A stretch of DNA of 64,000 bases from Lentisphaeria bacterium (GCA_018265615.1 JABLYX010000010.1:48225-112224), one strand, 5' to 3'. Positions 42,172 through 50,033 are shown, counted from the stretch's first letter. Numbers and translations: made by a program. The notes: generated by a model not told the origin, from the sequence alone.

Positions 42172-42873
42172 ATGGATAATCATTTTGACGGCCATCTGGC
42201 CGACGGCAGCTTCAACAATCACGATTTCATGCCGGTCGATTCGTGGCGGATCCTGCGGATCATGTCCGAATTCGTCGAGTCGTTCGACGACATGAGCCAG
42301 ATGCCCGAACGGCTGGTCGCCGTATTCGGCTCGGCGCGCACACCGGAGGACACCAAGGAATTCAAGTCGGCCTGCGCACTCGGCAAGCTGCTTGTGGAAA
42401 ACGGGTACGGCGTCATCACCGGCGGCGGCCCCGGCATCATGGGCGCCGCCTCCAAGGGAGCGTTCGAAGCCGGCGGGAAATCGATCGGGCTCAACATCGA
42501 GCTGCCGATGGAGCAGCACCCGAACAAGTTTCAGAGCAATTCGCTCTCGTTCCGGTATTTCTTCATCCGGAAGGTGTGCTTCCTCAAATACTCCACCGCG
42601 ATCATCGTCTACCCCGGCGGCTTCGGTACACTCGACGAGCTGTGCGAGGTCCTGACGATGGTGCAGACCGGCAAGATCAACCGGATCCCGATCATCCTCG
42701 TCGGCAAGGAGTTCTGGAGCGGCCTGCTGCACTGGTTCAAAAACATCCTGGTCAGGGACAGCACGATCTCCCCCGAAGACATGGAGCTGTTCCATCTCGT
42801 CGACTCCGCGGAGGAGGCGACCAGCTATCTCCTGGCCTGCCACCGCTTCGGCTTCCGCACCACCGTGAAGTAA
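42172..42873 (+). CDS. LOG-family (TIGR00730) nucleotide 5'-monophosphate phosphoribohydrolase
   Basis: A 233-residue Rossmann-like protein. The family signatures VITGGGPGIMGAASKGA (near 82) and VYPGGFGTLDELCEV (PGGxGTxxE, near 147) are intact, as is the start VAVFGSART. LOG proteins cleave AMP-type nucleotides or cytokinin ribotides into base and ribose-5-phosphate; older annotations call them lysine decarboxylase-like. About 45 residues precede the core. Monocistronic, with its own promoter; the hydG leader RNA begins about 55 bp downstream. Confidence 0.87.
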   Translation: MDNHFDGHLADGSFNNHDFMPVDSWRILRIMSEFVESFDDMSQMPERLVAVFGSARTPEDTKEFKSACALGKLLVENGYGVITGGGPGIMGAASKGAFEAGGKSIGLNIELPMEQHPNKFQSNSLSFRYFFIRKVCFLKYSTAIIVYPGGFGTLDELCEVLTMVQTGKINRIPIILVGKEFWSGLLHWFKNILVRDSTISPEDMELFHLVDSAEEATSYLLACHRFGFRTTVK

Positions 42874-42894
42874 GTCCTTTTTCGGGAATCATTC

Positions 42895-42922
42895 TTGAAA
42901 AGCGAAAAATAGATGCTATATT
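42895..42922 (+). promoter_or_regulatory. Sigma-70-type promoter of the hydG leader RNA
   Basis: TTGAAA (42895-42900), 16-bp spacer, TATATT (42917-42922). Transcription should begin near 42929, about 180 nt before the first start codon. Confidence 0.55.
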
Positions 42923-42928
42923 GAACCG

Positions 42929-43107
42929 TAAGATCCGACGCCGAAGGTGAAAGCCTGAGGCCGGGGATCGAAAAAATATTTGAAGTGTCGTTCTGAAAGC
43001 GAGGGTTCGTCCCGGGCTCAAGAGGCAGGTCTAACCGGTTGGCGTGTCGTACATACCCTCCGTGTCTTCCCCTCCTTTTCCCGGGAAACACGGAGGATTT
43101 TTATTTG
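42929..43107 (+). ncRNA. Candidate structured cis-regulatory leader (riboswitch/attenuator) of the hydG operon
   Basis: The roughly 180-nt untranslated leader folds into several local helices: GCC-GA-AGG (42940-42947) with CCT-GA-GGC (42954-42961) closes a hairpin with a symmetric GA/GA internal loop, GATCC (42932-42936) can pair with GGATC (42965-42969), and CGAC (42936-42939) alternatively with GTCG (43046-43049). It ends in a 9-bp hairpin CCTCCGTGT (43057-43065) / ACACGGAGG (43088-43096) followed by ATTTTTATTT, which looks like an intrinsic terminator and also holds the GGAGG ribosome-binding site of the 43108 gene. I do not recognise it as a named riboswitch class. Confidence 0.5.
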
Positions 43108-43353
43108 ATGGAAAACCGCATTGCCCTGATCGGCATCATCGTCGAAGATACCGGCGTGAGCCCCGAAATCAACCGGATTCTGCACGACTATCAGGATTAC
43201 CTGGTCGGCCGTATGGGGATCCCCTACAAAAAACAGAACGTTGCGATCATCAGTGTCGTGGTGGATGCCCCCGCCGACGTCACAAGCTCGCTCTCCGGCA
43301 AGCTCGGAATGCTGCCCGGGATCAGCGTCAAGACGGTCTATTCGAAGAAATAA
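43108..43353 (+). CDS. TM1266-family iron-only hydrogenase system putative regulator
   Basis: An 81-residue ACT-like/ferredoxin-fold protein: RIALIGIIVEDTG start, a middle YLVGRMGIPYKKQNVAIISVVV and end GKLGMLPGISVKTVYSKK. This matches the TM1266-type proteins found beside HydG, HydE and HydF genes and NikR-like in fold. Start ATG 43108; the GGAGG site at 43092-43096 lies in a terminator-like hairpin, so translation may be gated by the leader. It is followed after 16 nt by hydG. Confidence 0.85.
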   Translation: MENRIALIGIIVEDTGVSPEINRILHDYQDYLVGRMGIPYKKQNVAIISVVVDAPADVTSSLSGKLGMLPGISVKTVYSKK

Positions 43354-43369
43354 CAGGAGAACGAGGAAA

Positions 43370-44788
43370 ATGTACGATCCGAAATCATCCAGAGCCGAAG
43401 AGTTCATCGACGACGACGAGATCCAGGCGACCATCCGCTTCGCCCGCGAGAACAAACACAACCGCGAGCTTATCGACGCCGCCATCGAAAAAGCGAAGGA
43501 GTGCAAAGGACTGAGCCATCGCGACGCCCTTCTGCTGCTTGAATGCGACCTGCCCGATGAAAATGAGAAGATCTTCTCCCTCGCCCGCGAGATCAAGCAG
43601 AAGTTCTACGGCAACCGCATCGTGATGTTCGCGCCGCTCTATCTGTCAAACTACTGCGTGAACGGCTGCACCTACTGCCCGTACCACCACCAGAACAGGC
43701 ACATCCGCCGCAAGAAGCTCACGCAGGACGAAATCCGCGCGGAAGTCATCGCGCTGCAGGATATGGGCCACAAGCGCCTCGCGCTCGAAACCGGCGAGGA
43801 CCCGGTCAACAATCCGCTCGAATATGTGCTCGAAAGCATCAGGACCATCTACTCGATCAGGCACAAAAACGGCGCGATCCGCCGCGTGAACGTGAACATC
43901 GCCGCAACCACCGTTGAAAATTACCGGAAACTCAAAGACGCCGGAATCGGCACTTACATCCTCTTTCAGGAAACTTACAACAAGAAGGCCTATGAGGAGC
44001 TGCACCCGACCGGCCCGAAGCACAATTACGCCTATCACACCGAAGCGATGGACCGCGCCATGGAGGGCGGCATCGACGACGTCGGATGCGGCGTCCTCTT
44101 CGGCCTGAACCTCTACCGCTACGACTTCGTCGGCCTCCTGATGCACGCCGAACACCTCGAAGCGGCCAAAGGGGTCGGCCCCCATACAATCAGCGTGCCG
44201 CGCATCCGGCCGGCCGACGACATCGACGCGGGCGCGTTCTCGAACGCCATCTCCGACGACATTTTCGAAAAGATCGTCGCCGTCCTCCGCATCGCCGTGC
44301 CCTATACCGGGATCATCATCTCGACCCGCGAATCGCAGACCGCGCGCGAACGCGTGCTCAAGCTCGGCGTCTCCCAGATCTCCGGGGGGTCGCGCACCAG
44401 CGTCGGCGGATATGTCCACGAGGAAACCGAAGAGGAGAACTCCGCCCAGTTCGACGTCAGCGACACCCGCACCCTCGATCAGGTCGTGAACTGGCTGCTC
44501 GGGCTCGGGCACATTCCGAGCTTCTGCACCGCCTGTTATCGCGAGGGACGCACCGGCGACCGCTTCATGTCGCTCGTCAAAAGCGGCCAGATCGCCAACT
44601 GCTGTCTGCCGAACGCCCTCATGACGCTGAAGGAGTATCTCGAAGATTACGCCTCCCCCGACACGAAGCGGAAGGGGGAAGCCGTCATCAGGCGCGAACT
44701 CGAAAGCATCACGAACCCGAAGGTCCGCGCCATCGCCGCCGACCATCTCCGCGAGCTTCACGACGGCAAGCGCGACTTCCGTTTCTAG
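43370..44788 (+). CDS. hydG: [FeFe] hydrogenase H-cluster radical SAM maturase HydG
   Basis: A 472-residue radical SAM tyrosine lyase that makes the CO and CN ligands of the hydrogenase active site. The SAM-cluster motif CVNGCTYC (C96, C100, C103) is followed by PYHHQNRHIRRKKL; the C-terminal auxiliary-cluster motif has CTAC and, about 22 residues later, ANCCLPNA. GAGGAAA precedes ATG 43370. No hydE, hydF or hydrogenase structural gene lies in the window, so partners must be elsewhere. Confusion with ThiH is unlikely given the C-terminal CxxC...C domain and the TM1266 neighbour. Confidence 0.92.
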   Translation: MYDPKSSRAEEFIDDDEIQATIRFARENKHNRELIDAAIEKAKECKGLSHRDALLLLECDLPDENEKIFSLAREIKQKFYGNRIVMFAPLYLSNYCVNGCTYCPYHHQNRHIRRKKLTQDEIRAEVIALQDMGHKRLALETGEDPVNNPLEYVLESIRTIYSIRHKNGAIRRVNVNIAATTVENYRKLKDAGIGTYILFQETYNKKAYEELHPTGPKHNYAYHTEAMDRAMEGGIDDVGCGVLFGLNLYRYDFVGLLMHAEHLEAAKGVGPHTISVPRIRPADDIDAGAFSNAISDDIFEKIVAVLRIAVPYTGIIISTRESQTARERVLKLGVSQISGGSRTSVGGYVHEETEEENSAQFDVSDTRTLDQVVNWLLGLGHIPSFCTACYREGRTGDRFMSLVKSGQIANCCLPNALMTLKEYLEDYASPDTKRKGEAVIRRELESITNPKVRAIAADHLRELHDGKRDFRF

Positions 44789-44797
44789 CAACGTCAT

Positions 44798-45153
44798 GGG
44801 AGTGAGGGAGGCGCTTCGCCGACTCCCCGTCCTCCGGCAGTCCGCCTGCTTCGCAATGTTCCCGCCTGCGGCCCGCCCGACCGGCAAGGTGCCGGCCGCA
44901 TAAATTTTATACCCGACGAGGACAAGGCCGGGTTACGCGGGGTCGTGTCTGCGCCAGATACCGCTCCTTCCGGCATGCCTCTCTGTTTTTCTACTGAGAG
45001 GCAGCACTCTCTCCGCCTGTTTTGGCAGTTCTCGTTTCCTGAAGATCTTTGCAGGGTCTTGTCAGGCTATTTTGTATAGCTGATGGAACCGCGCTGATGA
45101 CTCATGACCGTCCGGGGAGTTTCTGTTTTTGCGGCTCATGCGTGGTGTGCGGC
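44798..45153 (+). repeat. Intergenic repeat, copy A
   Basis: This 356-bp stretch fills most of the 505-bp gap between hydG and the alcohol dehydrogenase gene and is similar along its length to 49706-50033, in the same orientation. Shared blocks include a 23-bp identical start, GGCAGCACTC...CCGCCTGTTTTGGCAG, GGGTCTTGTCA and TGATGGAACC. Copy A has a GGGAG/CTCCC hairpin at its start and carries material missing from B (44821-44870, 44945-44995). No convincing reading frame; possibly a non-coding interspersed element. Confidence 0.7.
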
Positions 45154-45229
45154 TTTTTTTGTGCTTCGCGCTTTTTTGCCGGAAAGAGCGGAAATCCCGA
45201 TCTCCTGCGCGATTTGCCGCCCGAAACTC

Positions 45230-45257
45230 TTGAAAAGAGCGGAACGCATGGTATAGT
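45230..45257 (+). promoter_or_regulatory. Sigma-70-type promoter of the iron alcohol dehydrogenase gene
   Basis: TTGAAA (45230-45235), 16-bp spacer, TATAGT (45252-45257); ATG 45294 preceded by GGAAGGAGAAAGGGA. Confidence 0.6.
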
Positions 45258-45293
45258 AGCCTCAGAGAATCAGCAGGAAGGAGAAAGGGAATC

Positions 45294-46436
45294 ATGAAAC
45301 CGTTCGTCAATTACATTCCGACCAGACTCTATTTCGGCGCGGGACAGCTCGGCATGCTCGGCACCCTCCCGATGCCCGGCAAACGCGCGCTTATCGTCAT
45401 CACCTCCGGCAAATCGATGCGTTCCTCCGGGACGCTCGACCGGGTCGTCAAGCTGCTTGAGCACAATCAGGTCTCCTCCGTCGTCTACGACAAGGTGCGG
45501 GCCAACCCGACCCGGGAACAGGTCATGGAAGGCGCCGCACTCGCGAAACGCGAAAAGTGCGACTTTGTCATCGGCCTCGGCGGAGGCAGCCCGATCGACG
45601 CCTCCAAGGCGATCGCGGTCATGGCCGCGAATCCGGGCGACTACTGGGATTACATTTCAGGGGGAAGCGGCAAAGCGCTGCCGATTCCGAACCCGGTGCT
45701 GCCGATCATCGCGATCACCACGACCGCCGGAACCGGCACCGAAGCGGATCCGTGGACCGTTGTCACAAACGGCAACGAGAAAATCGGCTTCGGCTGCGAA
45801 CAGACCTTCCCGAAATTCTCCATCGTCGACCCCGAACTCATGCTGACCGTACCGCCGCAATTGACCGCGTTCCAGGGCTTCGACGCATTCTTCCACGCGG
45901 CGGAGTGTTACCTTGCGAACTGTGCAACGCCGATCAGCGACCTCTACTGCCTGAAGAGCATCGAGCTGATCTGCAAGTCGCTGCCGAACGCGGTGCGCGA
46001 CGGCGAAGACCTCGCGGCCCGCACCGATGTGGCGCTGGCCAACACGCTCTCCGGTATGGCGGAGTCAACCTCCTGCTGCACGTCGGAACATTCGCTCGCG
46101 CACGCGATCGGCGGATTCCACCCGGACGTGCCGCACGGTGCGGCGCTCATCATGATTTCGAAAGCGTGGTTCAAATTCTACGCACTGCGCGCACCGAAGC
46201 AATTCGCGGCGCTCGCGAAAGCGGCGGGGCAGAGCAATTTCCTCGGGGCGCTCGACAAACTGCAGCGCGACTGCGGCGTCGACGAGCTTAAAATGTCCGA
46301 TTACGGCATCAGCCGCGAAGAGCTCCCGGCAATCAACCGGAACGCGTGGGAGACAATGGGCGGCCTCTTTGAGCTCGACCGCGTAAAGATGACCAAAGCG
46401 GAGTCGCTCGGAATCCTTGAGGACTCCTACCGCTGA
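45294..46436 (+). CDS. Iron-containing alcohol dehydrogenase
   Basis: A 380-residue group III NAD(P)-dependent dehydrogenase of the cytoplasm. Cofactor motif GLGGGSPIDASKA near residue 95, TTTAGTGTEADPW near 140, and metal ligands in GFDAFFHAAECYL (Asp/His region) and SEHSLAHAIGGFHPDVPHG (two His) are all present. The butanol-dehydrogenase-like C-terminus suggests an aldehyde or short-chain alcohol substrate, for example in mixed fermentation. Monocistronic: own promoter and a strong terminator directly after it. Confidence 0.88.
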   Translation: MKPFVNYIPTRLYFGAGQLGMLGTLPMPGKRALIVITSGKSMRSSGTLDRVVKLLEHNQVSSVVYDKVRANPTREQVMEGAALAKREKCDFVIGLGGGSPIDASKAIAVMAANPGDYWDYISGGSGKALPIPNPVLPIIAITTTAGTGTEADPWTVVTNGNEKIGFGCEQTFPKFSIVDPELMLTVPPQLTAFQGFDAFFHAAECYLANCATPISDLYCLKSIELICKSLPNAVRDGEDLAARTDVALANTLSGMAESTSCCTSEHSLAHAIGGFHPDVPHGAALIMISKAWFKFYALRAPKQFAALAKAAGQSNFLGALDKLQRDCGVDELKMSDYGISREELPAINRNAWETMGGLFELDRVKMTKAESLGILEDSYR

Positions 46437-46466
46437 CCGGCCCCTTCCAAAAGGATGTCCGAAGCC

Positions 46467-46501
46467 GCGCCTCCGGGGCCACAGCCCCGGCGGCGCTTTT
46501 T
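46467..46501 (+). terminator. Rho-independent terminator of the alcohol dehydrogenase gene
   Basis: A 12-bp stem with one mismatch (GCGCC-T-CCGGGGC 46467-46479 against GCCCCGG-C-GGCGC 46484-46496), a 4-base loop and a TTTTT tail at 46497-46501. Confidence 0.85.
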
Positions 46502-46514
46502 CATGCGGCTGCCG

Positions 46515-46892
46515 TCACTCCGCCTTTTCCAGAGCAAAGTAGAGATCGGACTGCGGGAGCTCCTGGGCGCCGGCGGAAAACAACCCGACCCCCGGAACAA
46601 GAATCAGGATGGTTCCGACCAGGTCAAGCATCCCCAGCTTGCTCAGAACGGGGCGCATGGTTCTGGATTCCGTCTGATAGCCGTCCTTCCGCACAACGAC
46701 AGCCAGCGGTTTATCGGTCGGCACCTCAGCGGAAGCGGGAGAGCGGCAGGGCTTGCTGTTGATGATGACCTCGGCGTCGCCGGGCTCGGTCATAACCGTA
46801 ATCTGCTGGGTCTTGCTCCCGAAAAAAGAGCATCCAGAAACAAACAGCGTCATTCCTGCGGCAGCGATTGCCGCAACAGCCAGTTTCATCAT
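46515..46892 (-). CDS. PEGA-domain-like lipoprotein
   Basis: A 125-residue envelope protein. The N-terminus MMKLAVAAIAAAGMTLFVSGC has a lipobox (FVSGC) with Cys at about 21, so it is a probable lipoprotein. Residues 30-75 resemble a PEGA surface domain (ITVMTEPGDAEVIINSKPC, PLAVVVRKDGYQT), and a hydrophobic helix LDLVGTILILVPGVGLFSAGA follows. It lies between two terminators and is downstream of, but separate from, the TPR gene. PEGA proteins are usually surface or cell-wall associated. Confidence 0.75.
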   Translation of the reverse strand: MMKLAVAAIAAAGMTLFVSGCSFFGSKTQQITVMTEPGDAEVIINSKPCRSPASAEVPTDKPLAVVVRKDGYQTESRTMRPVLSKLGMLDLVGTILILVPGVGLFSAGAQELPQSDLYFALEKAE

Positions 46893-46937
46893 AACAACAC
46901 CGGATCCTTTCTTTATTCAACGAAAACAGACAGAAAA

Positions 46938-46965
46938 ACGGCAGGCCGCGAAACCGGCCTGCCGT
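46938..46965 (-). terminator. Rho-independent terminator of the TPR gene
   Basis: Perfect 11-bp arms ACGGCAGGCCG / CGGCCTGCCGT with a 6-base loop, followed on the minus strand by TTTTCTG. It separates the TPR gene from the PEGA lipoprotein gene. Confidence 0.85.
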
Positions 46966-46981
46966 GGGAAACGGATGCGTC

Positions 46982-48394
46982 TTACTGTTGTTCCTCCACC
47001 GGAGCGCTTCCGGTTTCCAACGCCTCGATTTTCTCCTTGACGTCGCGGAAGCGCGGCTCAAGGTCATACAGCTCTTTATAATACTCCAGCGCGCGCGCAT
47101 TGTCCCCCGTGGCCTCCATGATGCGGGCGAGCGAATAAGCTGTGGTCAGCCGGTCCTTATCCAGGCGCGGAATGATCGACAGGACGGTTTCGAGCTCATC
47201 GACCGCCGCCTTGTAATTCCCCTGCTTCTCGTAGCACTCCGCCAGAGCGATGCGCGACATGACTTCGCAGCGGGCCGACTGGCGCGAAAGCATGAACTGC
47301 TCGATGGCGAGGTCGTATTCCCCGCGTTCGAGCCGGAGCTTCCCGAGATCGTACACAAGGCCGATGTCGTTCGGATAATGCTCGATGCGGCTCAGGGCAT
47401 GCTCGAGCTGAAGCTGCTTGCGCTGCTCCTCCAGTTCCGCGATACGGGCGGCCGGGTCGGCGAGCTCTTTCGGCGGGCGCCGCCTGATCTGGGCAAGCTC
47501 CTTGTCGATCTTGCCGGTTTCCGCCTCTTCCAGGCGCTTGTCGAGCGCCGGATCGTACGCGGCCGAGGAGGCGATGACTTTGTTGATCTCCACAATCGCC
47601 TTGTCGAATTCCCCCATGATGACATAGGCGGATGCGAGCTTGCGGCGGACGTCCATCGATTCGCCGGAGGCGAGCACCTTCAGCAGCTCGTTCGCAACCA
47701 GCTTCGCCTGGGCGGCGTCGTGAATCGTGTTTTCAAGCAGCTGCAGAATCGCGGCGGATTTACTGCCGATCGCGTTCGAACCGCCGCCCGCCTCGACGGA
47801 GGCCATGCCGACCGTTTTCGCCTGCTCACGCTGCTTCGCGTCGATGTTGATCGCCTGACGGTATGCGTCCTGGATCTCCTTGTTGCCCGGATTGTGGGTA
47901 GCAAGCGCATTCAGCCGTTTCAGCGCCTCTCCGGCCTGACCCGCGTTCTGGAGATAGGTCGCCATCTTCAGTTCGAAGCTGAAATCATCCGGCTTGAGCT
48001 CCGCGGCGCGCTCCATCGCCTCCGCGGAGATGAACGGCGCGCCGGCCTTGTCTGCGGCCTCCGCCAGCAGCAGGAGAACCGGGATATTGTCCAGTGTCTT
48101 GGCCAGCGTGTCCTCGCACAGGTTCATCGCCTGCAGCGGGCTCGTGCGGATCAGTCCCCTGATCCTGCCGGCCGGACTCCCGAGCCGCGCGAAAAACCGG
48201 CCGACCGCAGAGGTGCTCATCACCTTCTTGCGTTCGAGGTCGCGAAGCTTCGCGCGCGCCTCAAGGAAAGCGGGCTCCTGGTTCAGCAGGTCTTTGAGTG
48301 CGAACAGCCGTTCGGACTCATTCATGATCCGCAGGGCTTTGTGATAGGCCTCGCGGAGCTCCGGAGTAACATTTGCAGCGGTCTTTTTTTGCAT
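46982..48394 (-). CDS. Tetratricopeptide-repeat protein
   Basis: A 470-residue soluble helical protein without a signal peptide. TPR-type units are evident in the middle (AEAADKAGAPFISAEAMERA, LQNAGQAGEALKRLNALA) and C-terminal half (LGKLRLERGEYDLAIEQFM, ALAECYEKQGNYKAAVDEL, GDNARALEYYKELYDLEP), with a charged coiled-coil stretch (AARIAELEEQRKQLQLEH) between. Such proteins are scaffolds; the partner is not evident. A conserved ERLFALKDLL N-terminus precedes the repeats. Start ATG 48394 has AAGGA 6 nt upstream. It is divergent from the GH130 gene. Confidence 0.82.
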   Translation of the reverse strand: MQKKTAANVTPELREAYHKALRIMNESERLFALKDLLNQEPAFLEARAKLRDLERKKVMSTSAVGRFFARLGSPAGRIRGLIRTSPLQAMNLCEDTLAKTLDNIPVLLLLAEAADKAGAPFISAEAMERAAELKPDDFSFELKMATYLQNAGQAGEALKRLNALATHNPGNKEIQDAYRQAINIDAKQREQAKTVGMASVEAGGGSNAIGSKSAAILQLLENTIHDAAQAKLVANELLKVLASGESMDVRRKLASAYVIMGEFDKAIVEINKVIASSAAYDPALDKRLEEAETGKIDKELAQIRRRPPKELADPAARIAELEEQRKQLQLEHALSRIEHYPNDIGLVYDLGKLRLERGEYDLAIEQFMLSRQSARCEVMSRIALAECYEKQGNYKAAVDELETVLSIIPRLDKDRLTTAYSLARIMEATGDNARALEYYKELYDLEPRFRDVKEKIEALETGSAPVEEQQ

Positions 48395-48484
48395 AAGTCA
48401 TCCTTGCGGCATCCCGGTGCGAAGAAGCTCCCGGAATTCCTGCCCCCTTTTGAGTTTGATTGTCATTCATGAATCCAATAGGGA

Positions 48485-48513
48485 AACTTACAACCGAAAT
48501 TGTAAATTGTCAA
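48485..48513 (-). promoter_or_regulatory. Sigma-70-type promoter of the TPR gene
   Basis: Minus-strand TTGACA (48513-48508), 17-bp spacer, TAAGTT (48490-48485). The leader of about 85 nt shows no obvious structure. The rest of the 306-bp divergent region holds the GH130 promoter and operator. Confidence 0.55.
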
Positions 48514-48608
48514 GTCGTACAAGCATACTTGTTCGATCTTTTCCCCTCAGTATCCCCGGGCGGAACACAGAAAACGGAAATCCTTCCGGAAAAATTCAGA
48601 CTCCGCCA

Positions 48609-48636
48609 TTGAAATTTCATCCGGCCGGGATATAGT
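48609..48636 (+). promoter_or_regulatory. Sigma-70-type promoter of the GH130 gene
   Basis: TTGAAA (48609-48614), 16-bp spacer, TATAGT (48631-48636). The -35 lies in a second small palindrome TGAAATTTCA (48610-48619) that shares the TGAAA/TTTCA half-sites of the operator downstream. Confidence 0.6.
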
Positions 48637-48648
48637 ATAGCATGAATG

Positions 48649-48667
48649 CCATGAAACGGTTTCATGG
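48649..48667. promoter_or_regulatory. Perfect LacI-type operator in front of the GH130 gene
   Basis: CCATGAAAC-G-GTTTCATGG is a perfect 9-1-9 palindrome located just downstream of the predicted transcription start, where a bound repressor would block initiation. It has the TGAAAC/GTTTCA core typical of LacI/GalR operators. It differs from the operators of the LacI gene at 59023, so the cognate regulator is probably elsewhere. Confidence 0.7.
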
Positions 48668-48700
48668 TTCAAGACTGAAAACAAGGTAAGGAGCCGAAAG

Positions 48701-49696
48701 ATGGCACTCGTTCGCTGCGCTTCCAACCCGGTCCTGTCGGCGCGGGACATTCCGTTCGACGCATCGCTGATCTTCAATGCGGGGGTCTGCAAATTCAACG
48801 GCAGGTATGTCATGGTGTTCCGCAACGACGTCGGCTTCTCGCCGGCCGGATGGGGCAAAACCTACACGAACCTCGGAATCGCCTGGAGCGACGACGGCGT
48901 GAAATGGAGCGTGGAGTCCGGGCCTTGGAAGGTCGCGGCGGAGATCGTCGAGTCCGACCCTGAAATCAGCCGCTTCTACGATCCGCGCCTGACCGTGATC
49001 GACGGCCGCTGCTATCTCTGCTTCGCGGTCGACACCCGGCACGGCGTTCGCGGCGGCATCGCCGTCACCGACGACTTCGACAACTTCAAAGTGCTTTCGA
49101 TGTCGGCCCCGGACAACCGCAACATGGTCCTCTTCCCGGAGAAAATCGGCGGCAATTTCATCCGCCTCGAGCGCCCCTTCCCCGAATACAGCCGCGGATA
49201 CCAGGAGAAATTCGACATCTGGTCGTCGAAATCCCCCGACTGCCGCTACTGGGGAGATACGGAACTCGTCCTCGGCATGGAGGATGTCCCCTACGCCAAC
49301 GCGAAGATCGGCCCGGCCGCCCCCCCCGTCAAAACGGACAAGGGCTGGCTCTGCATCTTCCACGCCACCTGCAAGGACAAGAGCCGCAACCTCTTCGGCT
49401 GGGAAACCGCGAACCGCCCGGAAGCCACCTGGAACAAGGAGTACTTCGCCGGACTCATGCTGCTCGACCTCGAAAATCCGCAGAAGGTCATCGGCCTCGC
49501 CCCGGAGCCGCTGATCAAAGCCACCGAGAAATATGAGCTTGAAGGCTTCCGCGGCAGCGTGATCTTCCCCGGAGGCATGATCCTCGAAGAGAGCGGCGAA
49601 GTCAAAATCTACTACGGCGCGGCCGACACCGTCGAATGTCTCGCCACCGCCTCTGTCGATGACCTGCTCGGCATGATCAAGCCTTACCGCCGCTGA
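48701..49696 (+). CDS. Glycoside hydrolase family 130 phosphorylase (beta-mannoside phosphorylase type)
   Basis: A 331-residue cytoplasmic five-bladed propeller protein. GH130 signatures: SNPVL near the start, FNAGVCKFNGRYVMVFR, the catalytic-Asp region RFYDPRLTVIDGRCY (near 95), and FPEKIGGNFIRLERPF (near 150). Family members phosphorolyse beta-1,4- or 1,2-linked mannosides to mannose-1-phosphate; exact linkage cannot be told. Start ATG 48701 has GGAG 7 nt upstream. It has its own promoter with a LacI-type operator, so it is sugar-regulated. The gene is followed by repeat copy B. Confidence 0.88.
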   Translation: MALVRCASNPVLSARDIPFDASLIFNAGVCKFNGRYVMVFRNDVGFSPAGWGKTYTNLGIAWSDDGVKWSVESGPWKVAAEIVESDPEISRFYDPRLTVIDGRCYLCFAVDTRHGVRGGIAVTDDFDNFKVLSMSAPDNRNMVLFPEKIGGNFIRLERPFPEYSRGYQEKFDIWSSKSPDCRYWGDTELVLGMEDVPYANAKIGPAAPPVKTDKGWLCIFHATCKDKSRNLFGWETANRPEATWNKEYFAGLMLLDLENPQKVIGLAPEPLIKATEKYELEGFRGSVIFPGGMILEESGEVKIYYGAADTVECLATASVDDLLGMIKPYRR

Positions 49697-49705
49697 CCGT
49701 GCCGC

Positions 49706-50033
49706 GGGAGTGAGGGAGGCGCTTCGCCCTCCCCCAACCCTCCCGACCGGCTGGGTGCCGGAGCCGGCCGCATAAAAGGCTGCGCTTTTTATGCTCGACG
49801 GGGACAAGTCTGGGTTATGCAGGGCGGAAAGGCAGCACTCCCCTCCGCCTGTTTTGGCAGGAAGTTTGAGAACAAACCGTCAGATGCTTGCGGAAAATTT
49901 GGGATAATTCTCGTTTTATGGAGATCTTTGCCGGGTCTTGTCAAGCCATTTTGCATCACTGATGGAACCATGCTGATGATTCATGGCCGTCTGGGAAGTT
50001 TCTGTCTTTATGGGTTATGCATGGCGTGCGGCC
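49706..50033 (+). repeat. Intergenic repeat, copy B
   Basis: This 328-bp stretch makes up most of the 404-bp gap between GH130 and the DUF4186 gene and is the second copy of the element at 44798-45153, same orientation, again starting 9-10 bp after a plus-strand stop codon. Copy B carries about 60 bp (49861-49907) absent from A. Hairpins are visible at its start (GGGAGG / CCCTCCC, 49714-49733) and at GCATAAAA / TTTTTATGC (49770-49794). No convincing reading frame. Confidence 0.7.

Noticed and set aside
43001..43014. GGGTTCGTCCC element, resembling a tRNA T-arm
   Set aside because: No acceptor stem or anticodon arm can be built around it; it lies inside the hydG leader and is more likely a local hairpin.
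42929..43050. hydG leader as SRP RNA, cobalamin, glycine, FMN or c-di-GMP riboswitch
   Set aside because: Short resemblances such as GGTGAAA or CGCCGAAGG occur, but the rest of each class's conserved core is missing.
45049..45310. Short frames on both strands across repeat copy A (and 49789-50083 in copy B)
   Set aside because: The frames are not shared between the two repeat copies, so the element is not supported as coding.
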